A DNA stretch of 10,506 nt from Alphaproteobacteria bacterium (GTDB lineage Bacteria > Pseudomonadota > Alphaproteobacteria > CACIAM-22H2), in assembly GCA_016869415.1 (NCBI GenBank), contig VGEI01000092.1:1-10506 (forward strand), in the 5' to 3' direction. The position numbers were made by a program, and so were the translations under genes. Shown piece after piece: positions 1 to 5,779 of the stretch; position 1 is the stretch's first letter, and the number at the start of each line of letters is the position of its first letter. The notes beneath the pieces were generated by a model that had not been told where the DNA came from, did no database searches, and saw only the letters and a program-made list of their open reading frames with translations.

Positions 1-130
1 TGGCGACCGGACCCAGACCGGGGAGCACGCCGATCACCGTGCCGAGGAAAACCCCGATGAAGCAGTAAAGCAGGTTGGTGAGGCTGAGCGCCGTACCCAG
101 CCCGAGCCAGAGATGTCCCAGGATATCCAT
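1..130 (-). CDS. tctA: TctA-type large membrane subunit of a tripartite tricarboxylate transporter (N-terminal 43 residues only)
   Basis: Only the first 43 codons lie in the window; the gene continues past base 1. The reading begins MDILGHLWLGLGTAL and runs through a hydrophobic segment (about residues 15-35) into GVLPGLGPVA at 34-43, the glycine/proline-rich signature near the start of TctA proteins. TctA is the roughly 500-residue, multi-helix subunit that carries the solute through the inner membrane. The ATG lies one base beyond the tctB stop codon, so the two are co-transcribed and probably translationally coupled. The gene order tctC-tctB-tctA on one strand is that of a complete TTT system. 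What is seen is the motif and the position; the substrate cannot be read from this fragment. Confidence 0.85.
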   Translation of the reverse strand, partial: MDILGHLWLGLGTALSLTNLLYCFIGVFLGTVIGVLPGLGPVA

Positions 131-131
131 C

Positions 132-635
132 TCAGTCGAAGACCTGCCAGAGCGCGCCCTCGGGGAAGATCACGCCGAGCCAGACGACGAAGAGCAGATA
201 GCTGCCGGCGACCGTACCGGCGACCAGTGCCGCGGTCATGCGCCAGGAGTAGCGCTCGGCTGCGCGCAGGATGAAGGTGAGCGCCAGGATCGTGCTGACG
301 AAGAAGCCCAGCAGCTCCAGCGTTCCGCCGTAGAAGATCAGCGCTAGCAGATAGAAGCCCAGCCGGCGTCTCGCCTCGGCCGACAAGCCCGGTGCACGCT
401 CTCCAGCTGCGCGCCGCTCAAGGACGAGACTGAGCAGTCCGATGAGGCTGAGCGTCGTGACGGCCAGCGCGGCACCGAAGGGAAACAGTCCCTCGCCCGG
501 CGAGGAACCGCGCCACAGGCCAATACCCCAGGAGAACCACGTGGCGTAGAGACCGATGCCGGCCAGCAGGATCAGGCTTGCCGCCCGCGCCGACCGCGAC
601 GCCTTCGCTTCCGCCGTCGGCGCCGCGTCGCTCAT
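132..635 (-). CDS. tctB: TctB-type small membrane subunit of a tripartite tricarboxylate transporter
   Basis: A 167-residue membrane protein with four likely helices at about residues 18-40, 50-73, 92-121 (a helical hairpin region) and 134-157. A hydrophilic loop (about 74-91) is rich in Arg, Glu and Ala. The SPGEGLFPFG stretch at 45-54 matches the conserved loop-to-helix region of TctB. TctB is the poorly conserved small partner of TctA, and its identity rests on topology, size and position between tctC and tctA. The start ATG is preceded by a GGGGCGA-like ribosome site. It lies 15 bases after the tctC stop and ends one base before the tctA start. The N-terminal 17 residues are polar and Ala/Arg-rich, suggesting a short cytoplasmic tail. 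Confidence 0.88.
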   Translation of the reverse strand: MSDAAPTAEAKASRSARAASLILLAGIGLYATWFSWGIGLWRGSSPGEGLFPFGAALAVTTLSLIGLLSLVLERRAAGERAPGLSAEARRRLGFYLLALIFYGGTLELLGFFVSTILALTFILRAAERYSWRMTAALVAGTVAGSYLLFVVWLGVIFPEGALWQVFD

Positions 636-650
636 TCGCCCCGCGGCGTC

Positions 651-1598
651 TTACTTCGGCCCGAGCCCGGCGGCCTTGACCGCCGCCGCGTTACGCACCG
701 AATCCTGCTCGAACATCTTCTTGAATTCCGCGCCCGGCAGATAGCGCGGCACGCCGTTGAGCTTCTCGATCATCGCCTTGAACTCGGCGCTGGCCGACAC
801 CGTGGCGCAGGCCCGTTCCAAAGTCGCCACCACGGCATCCGGGGTCTTGTCGGGCACGATCAGGCCGCCGGCAGTGAAGCCCTCGGCCGGGTAGCCGAGC
901 TCGGCCGCCGTCGGCACGTCGGGGATCGCGGCCTGGCGCTGCGCGGTCAGCGAGGCCAGGATCGGCAGGTTGCTGGCTTTGGCCACCGAGGGCGTCTCGG
1001 TGAAAGCCATGATCGTGCCGCCGAGCAGCGCCTGCGACATCGGCCCCGCTCCCTGGAAGGGCACGTGCACGCCGTCGCCCTTGATCGCCCCAAGCACGGC
1101 CAGCATGACCAGGTGGTTGGTGCTGCCCGGCCCCGGCGTGCCGTAGATCAGGTTGTCAGACTTCGCCTTCGTATAGGCGACGAACTCCTGCATCGTCTTG
1201 AATGGCGCCTTCGGTCCGCCGATCAGCACATAGGGCGTATGGTAGACGAGGCAGACGTAGCGGAAACTATCGAGCGAGTACGGCAGCTTCTGCACATGCG
1301 GCTGGCCGGTCAATGGGTTGTTCGGCGACATGCCGACCGTGTAGCCGTCCGGCCGTGCCTGAAAGACGTCGATATTGCCGAGAGTGCCCGCCGCCCCGCC
1401 CTTGTTGAAGACCACGACCGGCTGGCCGAGGGCCTTGGCAAGTTCGGGCTGAAGCGCGCGCGCCATCAGGTCGGTATTGCCGCCGGCCGGGAACGGCACG
1501 ACGAGCTGGATCTGGCGGGTGGGATAGGTCTGGGCTGAGGCGCTGGCGGCTATGGTACCGGCAGCCAGGAGAGCAACGAGGAACGAAGTGCGGCTCAT
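651..1598 (-). CDS. tctC: TctC/Bug-family periplasmic solute-binding protein
   Basis: A 315-residue secreted binding protein of the Bug (Bordetella uptake gene)/TctC family. It captures a carboxylated solute in the periplasm and hands it to TctAB. The start MSRTSFLVALLAAG begins a signal peptide that is probably cut after ASASA (about residue 22). The mature protein opens with the family pattern YPTRQIQLVVPFPAGG, followed by D and later a GGAAGT glycine loop. The reading frame stays open 75 codons upstream, but the ATG at 1598 has a clear GGAAGG ribosome site and is followed at once by the signal peptide, so the longer form is rejected. The gene heads the leftward transporter operon and diverges from the desulfinase-like operon across 110 bases. 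Bug proteins bind many dicarboxylates and related anions. A sulfinate or sulfo-carboxylate substrate is only an inference from the neighbours. Confidence 0.93.
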   Translation of the reverse strand: MSRTSFLVALLAAGTIAASASAQTYPTRQIQLVVPFPAGGNTDLMARALQPELAKALGQPVVVFNKGGAAGTLGNIDVFQARPDGYTVGMSPNNPLTGQPHVQKLPYSLDSFRYVCLVYHTPYVLIGGPKAPFKTMQEFVAYTKAKSDNLIYGTPGPGSTNHLVMLAVLGAIKGDGVHVPFQGAGPMSQALLGGTIMAFTETPSVAKASNLPILASLTAQRQAAIPDVPTAAELGYPAEGFTAGGLIVPDKTPDAVVATLERACATVSASAEFKAMIEKLNGVPRYLPGAEFKKMFEQDSVRNAAAVKAAGLGPK

Positions 1599-1708
1599 GT
1601 TCCTTCCCTTCGTCGTCTTTGTGGTTGCCGGCCTTGTAACAGCGCAGTCTGCCCAAGACAATGACAAGCGGCCTTGACCCTCTCCCGCCCGGCCTCGAAG
1701 ATGGGCGC

Positions 1709-2941
1709 ATGACCGCTCAATTTCAGCTGACTCCCGCTCAAACCACGTTGCGCGAACGCGCCCGCAGGCTCGCTCGCGAGCAGATGGCGCCACGCGCCGC
1801 CGAGATCGACCGCACCGAGGCATACCCGTGGGACCAGGTGAAACGCCTGCGCGAGGCCGGGTTCTGCGGCATGACCATCCCGAAGGAGCTGGGCGGCCAG
1901 GGCCTGTCCTATCTCGACGCCGTGCTGGTGATCGACGAGATGGCCCAGTGCTGCGGTCCCTCGGCGCGTATCGTGGTGGAGACCAATATGGGCGCCGTCG
2001 GCGCCATCCTTACCTACGGCACGCCGGCGCAGAAAAAGCTCGCGGCCGACCTCGTGCTCTCCGGCGACAAGCCGGCCATCTGCATCACCGAGCCCGAGGC
2101 CGGCAGTGCCGCCACCGAGATGACGACGCGCGCCGACAGACGCGGCGACAAATACGTCATCAACGGGAAGAAGCACTGGATTACCGGCGGGGGCGTCTCA
2201 CGGCTGCACCTGATTTTCGCCCGCGTCTTCGACGAGAAGGGTCAGGAGCAGGGTATCGGCGGCTTCATCGCCGTGCGCGACCCGGACAAGAACACGCCCA
2301 AGGGCCTGATCGTAGGCAAGCGCGAGCCGGCCATGGGTTTGCGCGGCATCCCCGAGACCGAGATCATCTTCGAGAACCTCGAAGTCCCGGCCGAGATGAT
2401 GGTCAACCCGCCGCGCGGCCTGCGCCACGGCTTCGGCGACCTGATGGATGCCTATAACGGCCAGCGCGTGGGGGCTGCGACAGTGGCCCTCGGACTGGCG
2501 CAAGGCGCCTACGAGCACGCCCTCGACTACGCCCAGCGCCGCGAGCAATTCGGGCGGCCGATCGCCGAGTTCCAGGCGATCCAGTTCATGCTGGCTGACA
2601 TGAACATCCAGTTGGAGGCGGCGCGGGCGTTGATCTGGCGGGCAGCAGCCAGTGCGGGTCCCTCGGGATTCCCCGACGCGCTCTACGCCGCACAGGCCAA
2701 GATCCTGGCTTCGGAGATGGCGATCAAGGTGACCAACGACGCGCTCCAGGTTTGGGGTGCCGTCGGCTACTCGCGCAACAGTCCCATGGAGCGCTACGTG
2801 CGCGACGCGCGCATGTTCGCCATCGCCGGCGGCACGGCGCAGATCCTGCGCACCGTGGTGGCCTCGCGCCTGCTGAACCGCAAACTGCCGCAGACCCGAG
2901 ACGGCTACGTCCGGCTCATCGACAAGCGCGCGGCTGAGTAA
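1709..2941 (+). CDS. acd: acyl-CoA dehydrogenase-fold flavoprotein, probable 3-sulfinopropionyl-CoA desulfinase-like enzyme
   Basis: A 410-residue FAD protein with the full acyl-CoA dehydrogenase layout: N-terminal helical domain (about 1-120), beta domain with ITEPEAGS (127-134) and WITGG (157-161), and C-terminal helical domain with RREQFGRPI (277-285) and QVWGAVGYS (347-355). The usual catalytic Glu sites are changed. The YEGT-type position reads AGGT (Gly374), and the isovaleryl-CoA dehydrogenase-type position reads NGQR (Gln252). Arg87 sits in GPSARIVVE, where dehydrogenases usually have a small or hydrophobic residue. From memory, 3-sulfinopropionyl-CoA desulfinase of Advenella mimigardefordensis has Gln246, Gly366 and essential Arg84 at these places and no dehydrogenase activity. 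It releases sulfite and propionyl-CoA. The adjacent CoA-transferase fits that pathway. An upstream in-frame ATG at 1661 adds a proline-rich stretch unlike the family, so 1709 was chosen. Another redox-inactive family member with a different substrate is possible. Confidence 0.75.
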   Translation: MTAQFQLTPAQTTLRERARRLAREQMAPRAAEIDRTEAYPWDQVKRLREAGFCGMTIPKELGGQGLSYLDAVLVIDEMAQCCGPSARIVVETNMGAVGAILTYGTPAQKKLAADLVLSGDKPAICITEPEAGSAATEMTTRADRRGDKYVINGKKHWITGGGVSRLHLIFARVFDEKGQEQGIGGFIAVRDPDKNTPKGLIVGKREPAMGLRGIPETEIIFENLEVPAEMMVNPPRGLRHGFGDLMDAYNGQRVGAATVALGLAQGAYEHALDYAQRREQFGRPIAEFQAIQFMLADMNIQLEAARALIWRAAASAGPSGFPDALYAAQAKILASEMAIKVTNDALQVWGAVGYSRNSPMERYVRDARMFAIAGGTAQILRTVVASRLLNRKLPQTRDGYVRLIDKRAAE

Positions 2942-2947
2942 CAGCAA

Positions 2948-4180
2948 ATGACCGCTCCCCCGCCCCTCACGGGGCTGCGCGTGTTCGATCTCACGCGCAT
3001 CCTTGCCGGCCCGACCTGCACACAGATTCTGGGCGATCTCGGCGCCGATGTGATCAAGATCGAGCGCGCCGCTGCGGGCGACGACACCCGCAAATTCGGC
3101 CCGCCCTGGCTCAAGGATGCCGAAGGCAAGGACACCGCCGAAAGCGCCTACTTCCTTTCGGCCAACCGCAACAAGCGTTCGCTGACGCTCGACCTCGCCA
3201 AGCCCGAGGGCCAGGCGCTGGCCCGAAGGCTGATCGCGCGCTGCGACATCCTGGTGGAGAACTTCAAGGTCGGCGACCTTGCCAAATACGGCTTGGCCTA
3301 CGAGCAGCTCAAGGAGCAATTCCCCAAGCTTATCTACTGCTCGATCACCGGCTTCGGCCAGACCGGGCCCTACGCGCCGCGCCCTGGCTACGACTACCTG
3401 GCCCAGGGCATGGGCGGCTTCATGAGTCTCAACGGGCAACCCGAGGGCACGCCGGGGGCCGAGCCGCTCAAGGCGGGCATCGCCGTAGCCGACATCACCA
3501 CGGGTCTCTATGGCGTGATCGCCATTCTCGCCGCCCTGCGCCACCGCGACGCCACCGGCCAGGGTCAGCGCATCGATCTGGCCTTGCTGGACACCCAGAT
3601 CTCCTGGCTGGCTAATGAAGGCTCCAACTACCTGGTCACCGGCAAGGCCCCCAAGCGCCTGGGCAACGCCCATCCCAACATCGTGCCTTACCAGGTGTTC
3701 CCGGCCGCTGACGGCTATCTCATCCTGGCCGTCGGCAACGACGGCCAATTCCGCAGATTCTGCGAGATCGCCGGCCGCGCCGATCTCGCGGAGGACCCGC
3801 GCTTTGCCAGCAACCCCGCTCGGGTGCGGAACAGGGAGTTCCTGGTTCCAATCCTGCGCGAGATCATCGCGGCCAAGCCGCGCGATTACTGGCTGGAACG
3901 TCTTGAGCCGGCCGGCGTGCCTTCCGGTCCCGTGAATACCCTCGACCAGGTCTTCGCCGATCCGCAAGTTGTGGCCCGGGGGATGCGGCTTGACCTGCCG
4001 CACGGTCGCTTCGGGGTCAAAGTGCCCTCGGTCGCCAGCCCGCTGAAGATGTCGGAAACGCCGCCGACCTACCGCCACGCGCCGCCGGCCCTGGGCGAGC
4101 ACACGGACGAAGTGCTGCACGATCTTCTGTCGCTCAGCGAGAGCGAGATCGCGGCCCTGCGTAATAAGGGCATCGTGTGA
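2948..4180 (+). CDS. act: class III (CaiB/BaiF) CoA-transferase, possibly succinyl-CoA:3-sulfinopropionate CoA-transferase
   Basis: A 410-residue family III CoA-transferase. It opens with PLTGLRVFDLTRILAGP, followed by LGADVIKIE (31-39), the hallmark start of CaiB/BaiF enzymes. Further family motifs are NRNKRSLTLDL (73-83), DILVENFK (100-107), SITGFGQTGPY (132-142) and RPGYDYLAQG (145-154). The probable catalytic nucleophile, which forms an acyl anhydride and then a CoA thioester, is Asp182 in AVADITTGLYG. The length is normal. It starts 6 bases after the desulfinase-like gene ends, so both are on one transcript. The family moves CoA from a donor such as succinyl-CoA to a free acid. By position, the acceptor should be the substrate of the upstream enzyme. 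The acid itself cannot be read from the sequence; 3-sulfinopropionate is inferred from the neighbour's active site. CaiB-like carnitine or formyl/oxalyl-CoA roles are less likely here. Confidence 0.88.
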   Translation: MTAPPPLTGLRVFDLTRILAGPTCTQILGDLGADVIKIERAAAGDDTRKFGPPWLKDAEGKDTAESAYFLSANRNKRSLTLDLAKPEGQALARRLIARCDILVENFKVGDLAKYGLAYEQLKEQFPKLIYCSITGFGQTGPYAPRPGYDYLAQGMGGFMSLNGQPEGTPGAEPLKAGIAVADITTGLYGVIAILAALRHRDATGQGQRIDLALLDTQISWLANEGSNYLVTGKAPKRLGNAHPNIVPYQVFPAADGYLILAVGNDGQFRRFCEIAGRADLAEDPRFASNPARVRNREFLVPILREIIAAKPRDYWLERLEPAGVPSGPVNTLDQVFADPQVVARGMRLDLPHGRFGVKVPSVASPLKMSETPPTYRHAPPALGEHTDEVLHDLLSLSESEIAALRNKGIV

Positions 4181-4599
4181 GCGTCGAGCGGCCGGTCGTC
4201 GGCGTCTTAGCCGTCGTGCGGCGCGGCAACCAGCTCCTGCTCGCCCAGCGGTCCAAGGGCTCCTATCAGGGCCGTTGGGGCTTTCCCGGCGGCCATCTCG
4301 AACGCGGTGAGACCGTCTCCGATGCCGCCCTGCGCGAGCTGCGCGAAGAAACCGGCATCGAGGCCGATGCGCGCGGCATCCTCACCGCCCTCGACGAGAT
4401 CGGCCCCGATGCCGGCGGCACCGTGCAATGGCACTACGTCCTGGTCGCCGTGCTGGCCGATTGGCGGGCGGGCGAAGCCGTCGCCGCCGACGATGCCGCC
4501 GGCGTGCGCTGGGCGACGCTCGCCGAGATATCCGATGGCGGCATCGATGTTTTGGTCAACGTCGAACGGGTCGCCCGGCTCGCCTTCTCTTCTCCCTAG
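4177..4599 (+). CDS. Nudix hydrolase, ADP-ribose/nucleotide pyrophosphatase-like
   Basis: A 140-residue single-domain Nudix protein with an intact Nudix box at residues 39-61: Gly39, Glu45, Arg53-Glu54, Glu57-Glu58 and Gly60-Ile61 in the canonical spacing. The box is preceded by RWGFPGG (33-39). These acidic residues bind the metal that drives hydrolysis of a nucleoside diphosphate linked to another group. The TVQWHYVLVAVL segment and the later AGVRWATLAEI are typical of the COG1051-like ADP-ribose or nucleotide branch. The CoA-pyrophosphatase signature is only partly matched, because the RS-to-G spacing is one residue short. The GTG start overlaps the CoA-transferase stop by 4 bases (GTGA), so translation is probably coupled. 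This makes the enzyme a third member of the catabolic operon. Its role there, perhaps housecleaning of a nucleotide or CoA by-product, is unknown. Confidence 0.9.
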   Translation: MSVERPVVGVLAVVRRGNQLLLAQRSKGSYQGRWGFPGGHLERGETVSDAALRELREETGIEADARGILTALDEIGPDAGGTVQWHYVLVAVLADWRAGEAVAADDAAGVRWATLAEISDGGIDVLVNVERVARLAFSSP

Positions 4600-4644
4600 A
4601 CCATTTCCAGTCAACGGACGAGGAAGAAGTGACCAGTTTCACAA

Positions 4645-4674
4645 TTGACGAGACGGTACGTATCGTCTCATATT
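4645..4674 (+). promoter_or_regulatory. probable promoter of the TetR-family gene
   Basis: TTGACG (4645-4650) is followed, after 18 bases, by CATATT (4669-4674), a 4/6 match to the -10 consensus. This is the only plausible sigma70-like pair in the 142 bases between the Nudix gene and the regulator. The spacer is almost entirely the palindrome listed separately, so a bound dimer would block RNA polymerase. Transcription would begin near 4681, leaving a leader of about 60 bases before the chosen ATG. Confidence 0.45.
4650..4669. promoter_or_regulatory. 20-bp palindromic operator, probably for the adjacent TetR-family regulator
   Basis: GAGACGGTACGTATCGTCTC is a 20-bp inverted repeat with a single mismatched pair (positions 7 and 14 of the site) around a central TACGTA. 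Length, symmetry and the even spacing match sites bound by TetR-family dimers. It lies between the -35 and -10 elements of the regulator's own promoter, which suggests autorepression. No second copy was noticed in the window, so other targets are not evident here. Confidence 0.6.
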
Positions 4675-4741
4675 GTCAAACATGGGTGCGCGTCGGGACT
4701 CGTTAAGGAAAACCCGGAAAAGCCGCAAGAAGCCACCAAAG

Positions 4742-5335
4742 ATGGCGCGCCTTCGCTCTCGCCGCCCTGAATACTACCCTCGCGGAACGAAGCGGGAACC
4801 CGATGAGTCTCGGCGCAGCATCACCACGCAGCGCGCCATTCTCAGCGCGGCCAGTCGTCTCGTCCGCCAACGCGGCTACAACGCCGTGACCATCGAAGCG
4901 GTTGCCGCCGAAGCCGGCGCCGGAAAACAGACCATCTATCGCTGGTGGAAGACCAAGGCCGCATTGTTCGCTGACCTTCTGGAGACCCCCGTATCGCCGG
5001 CCCGCTCGTCACGCGGCCCGGCCGGCGCCCAGCTGCGCCTCGCGGTCGCCGGGATGGCCCGCCGCTACGCCTCCCCGCTCACGGCCCGTATTCAGGCCGG
5101 CCTGATCGCCGAGGGCGACGCCGCCGGCTGCGCCCGACCTGATGAGGCGGCGCTCAAGCAGATCCTGACCCGCGCCCGGGCGCGCGGCGAAATCCACCGC
5201 AATGCCGATGTCGGCCTCGCGGCCGAACAACTCGTCGCTTCTGTGTGGTTCCGTGCGGTGGTAAGCGGGCGGAAGCCCGACCGCCGCTTCAGCCAGCGGC
5301 TCGTCGCGCAAATCGTGCGGGGATTGTCGCGCTAG
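4742..5335 (+). CDS. TetR/AcrR-family transcriptional regulator
   Basis: A 197-residue regulator from the chosen ATG. A basic N-terminal arm (RLRSRRPEYYPRG) precedes the DNA-binding domain at about residues 28-75. This domain has TTQRAILSAASRLVRQRGY, then the helix-turn-helix region VTIEAVAAEAGAGKQTIYRWW and the KAALFADLLE helix. The ligand domain follows and resembles the TetR_C_11 type, with the KPDRRFSQRLVAQIVRGL ending. The frame opens earlier with TTG at 4673 and ATG at 4682. The 4682-4741 stretch uses TTA, AGG, AAA and CCA codons unlike the rest of the gene and lies at or just beyond the predicted transcription start, so it is read as leader. An AAGAAG site lies 9 bases before 4742. It probably represses itself through the palindrome at 4650-4669. 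Its ligand is unknown, and control of the Nudix/desulfinase operon is not shown. It ends 7 bases from the convergent receptor-tip gene. Confidence 0.85.
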   Translation: MARLRSRRPEYYPRGTKREPDESRRSITTQRAILSAASRLVRQRGYNAVTIEAVAAEAGAGKQTIYRWWKTKAALFADLLETPVSPARSSRGPAGAQLRLAVAGMARRYASPLTARIQAGLIAEGDAAGCARPDEAALKQILTRARARGEIHRNADVGLAAEQLVASVWFRAVVSGRKPDRRFSQRLVAQIVRGLSR

Positions 5336-5342
5336 GGAGGAC

Positions 5343-5645
5343 TCAGGCGGTGCGGCCTTCGACGGCTTTCAGCATCGCTTCGAGATCGGCCAGCGTGCGG
5401 TGCGTGCGGGCGGCCAGCTGCCTTACGTCTTTCGAGGCCTCGCTCAATCCCTTGCCGAGATGCCCCGGCCGGTCGGCCTCGACCGCCATGTCGAGCGCCA
5501 GCAGGCAGGTCGAACGGGCCACATCTTCGATTTGCTGGGCGGTCTCGCCGAGACGCTCTCCCATGCGGGCTGCCAGGACCGAGAGATTCGCGGTCGCTTC
5601 CGCGATCTCGGCGACCGGATTGAAGTGTGGATTCGCCTGACTCAC
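5343..5645 (-). CDS. small soluble protein consisting of a chemoreceptor (MCP) signalling-tip hairpin
   Basis: A 100-residue protein with no signal peptide, membrane helix or HAMP domain. Residues 39-84 align by eye with the cytoplasmic tip of methyl-accepting chemotaxis proteins. IEDVARSTCLLALDMAVEAD matches the usual I..IA.QTN.LALNAAIEAA helix, DRPGHLGKGL matches the ARAGE.GRGF turn, and SKDVRQLAART matches the returning EVR.LA..S helix. Flanking residues (about 10-38 and 84-96) would extend two antiparallel helices. The tip Glu and Arg that contact CheA/CheW appear kept (Glu56, Arg59), while the conserved Asn is Asp52. No methylation helices are present. The frame extends upstream to a TTG at 5693. 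The GTG at 5645 was chosen because AGAGGGG lies 4 bases before it and the extension uses atypical codons. It may modulate chemotaxis arrays or be a decaying receptor remnant. Confidence 0.65.
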   Translation of the reverse strand: MSQANPHFNPVAEIAEATANLSVLAARMGERLGETAQQIEDVARSTCLLALDMAVEADRPGHLGKGLSEASKDVRQLAARTHRTLADLEAMLKAVEGRTA

Positions 5646-5649
5646 GTTT

Positions 5650-5656
5650 CCCCTCT
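5650..5656 (-). promoter_or_regulatory. ribosome binding site that decides the GTG start of the receptor-tip protein
   Basis: On the minus strand AGAGGGG precedes the GTG codon at 5645 by 4 bases. It is the only good Shine-Dalgarno match near either candidate start of this gene and favours the 100-residue form over the 116-residue form from TTG. Confidence 0.55.
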
Positions 5657-5716
5657 CGCCCTTCAGGGCCAATGCTGGGGATAACTTTGCCAAATACAGG
5701 TTAATTGATCGTTACG

Positions 5717-5774
5717 GCCGAGTCGCGGCTTCGGCTCGGCTTGCGGGTCCCGCAACGGCCGGTCTATAAGGCCG
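5717..5774 (+). promoter_or_regulatory. pyrB leader with three adjacent potential stem-loops
   Basis: Three inverted repeats lie end to end before pyrB: GCCGAG/CTCGGC (5717-5722 with 5735-5740), TTGCGG/CCGCAA (5741-5746 with 5750-5755, loop GTC) and CGGCC/GGCCG (5756-5760 with 5770-5774). The last would take in the weak AAGG ribosome site at 5768-5771. None is followed by a U-run, so none looks like an intrinsic terminator. Folding could affect translation of pyrB. No clear promoter was found upstream (5646-5716). Confidence 0.35.
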
Positions 5775-5779
5775 CTTTA

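Noticed and set aside
1599..1708. Possible promoters in the 110 bases between tctC and the desulfinase-like gene
   Set aside because: TTGACC (1674-1679) and minus-strand TTGTCA/TTGTCT hexamers occur, but none has a convincing -10 partner at 16-18 bases. Promoters must be here, but I cannot place them.
1599..1823. 75-codon upstream extension of tctC
   Set aside because: It would put an Arg-rich stretch before a normal signal peptide, and it crosses the start of the divergent gene. The ATG at 1598 has a good ribosome site.
2198..4120. Long minus-strand open frame (640 codons) opposite the flavoprotein and CoA-transferase genes
   Set aside because: It lies antisense to two genes with clear family motifs. 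Its translation is rich in Arg, Gly, His and Leu without recognisable domains, as expected for a GC-rich shadow frame.
4673..4741. Longer forms of the TetR-family protein from TTG 4673 or ATG 4682
   Set aside because: The first codons fall in or at the edge of the probable -10 region, and the stretch uses rare-type codons (TTA, AGG, AAA, CCA). A leaderless ATG at 4682 cannot be fully excluded.
5336..5342. Terminator between the convergent TetR-family and receptor-tip genes
   Set aside because: Only 7 bases separate the genes, and no GC stem with a U-run is present across the junction.
5705..5779. 25-codon N-terminal extension of pyrB from a TTG
   Set aside because: The extension has no similarity to ATCase, lacks a ribosome site and coincides with the leader hairpins.
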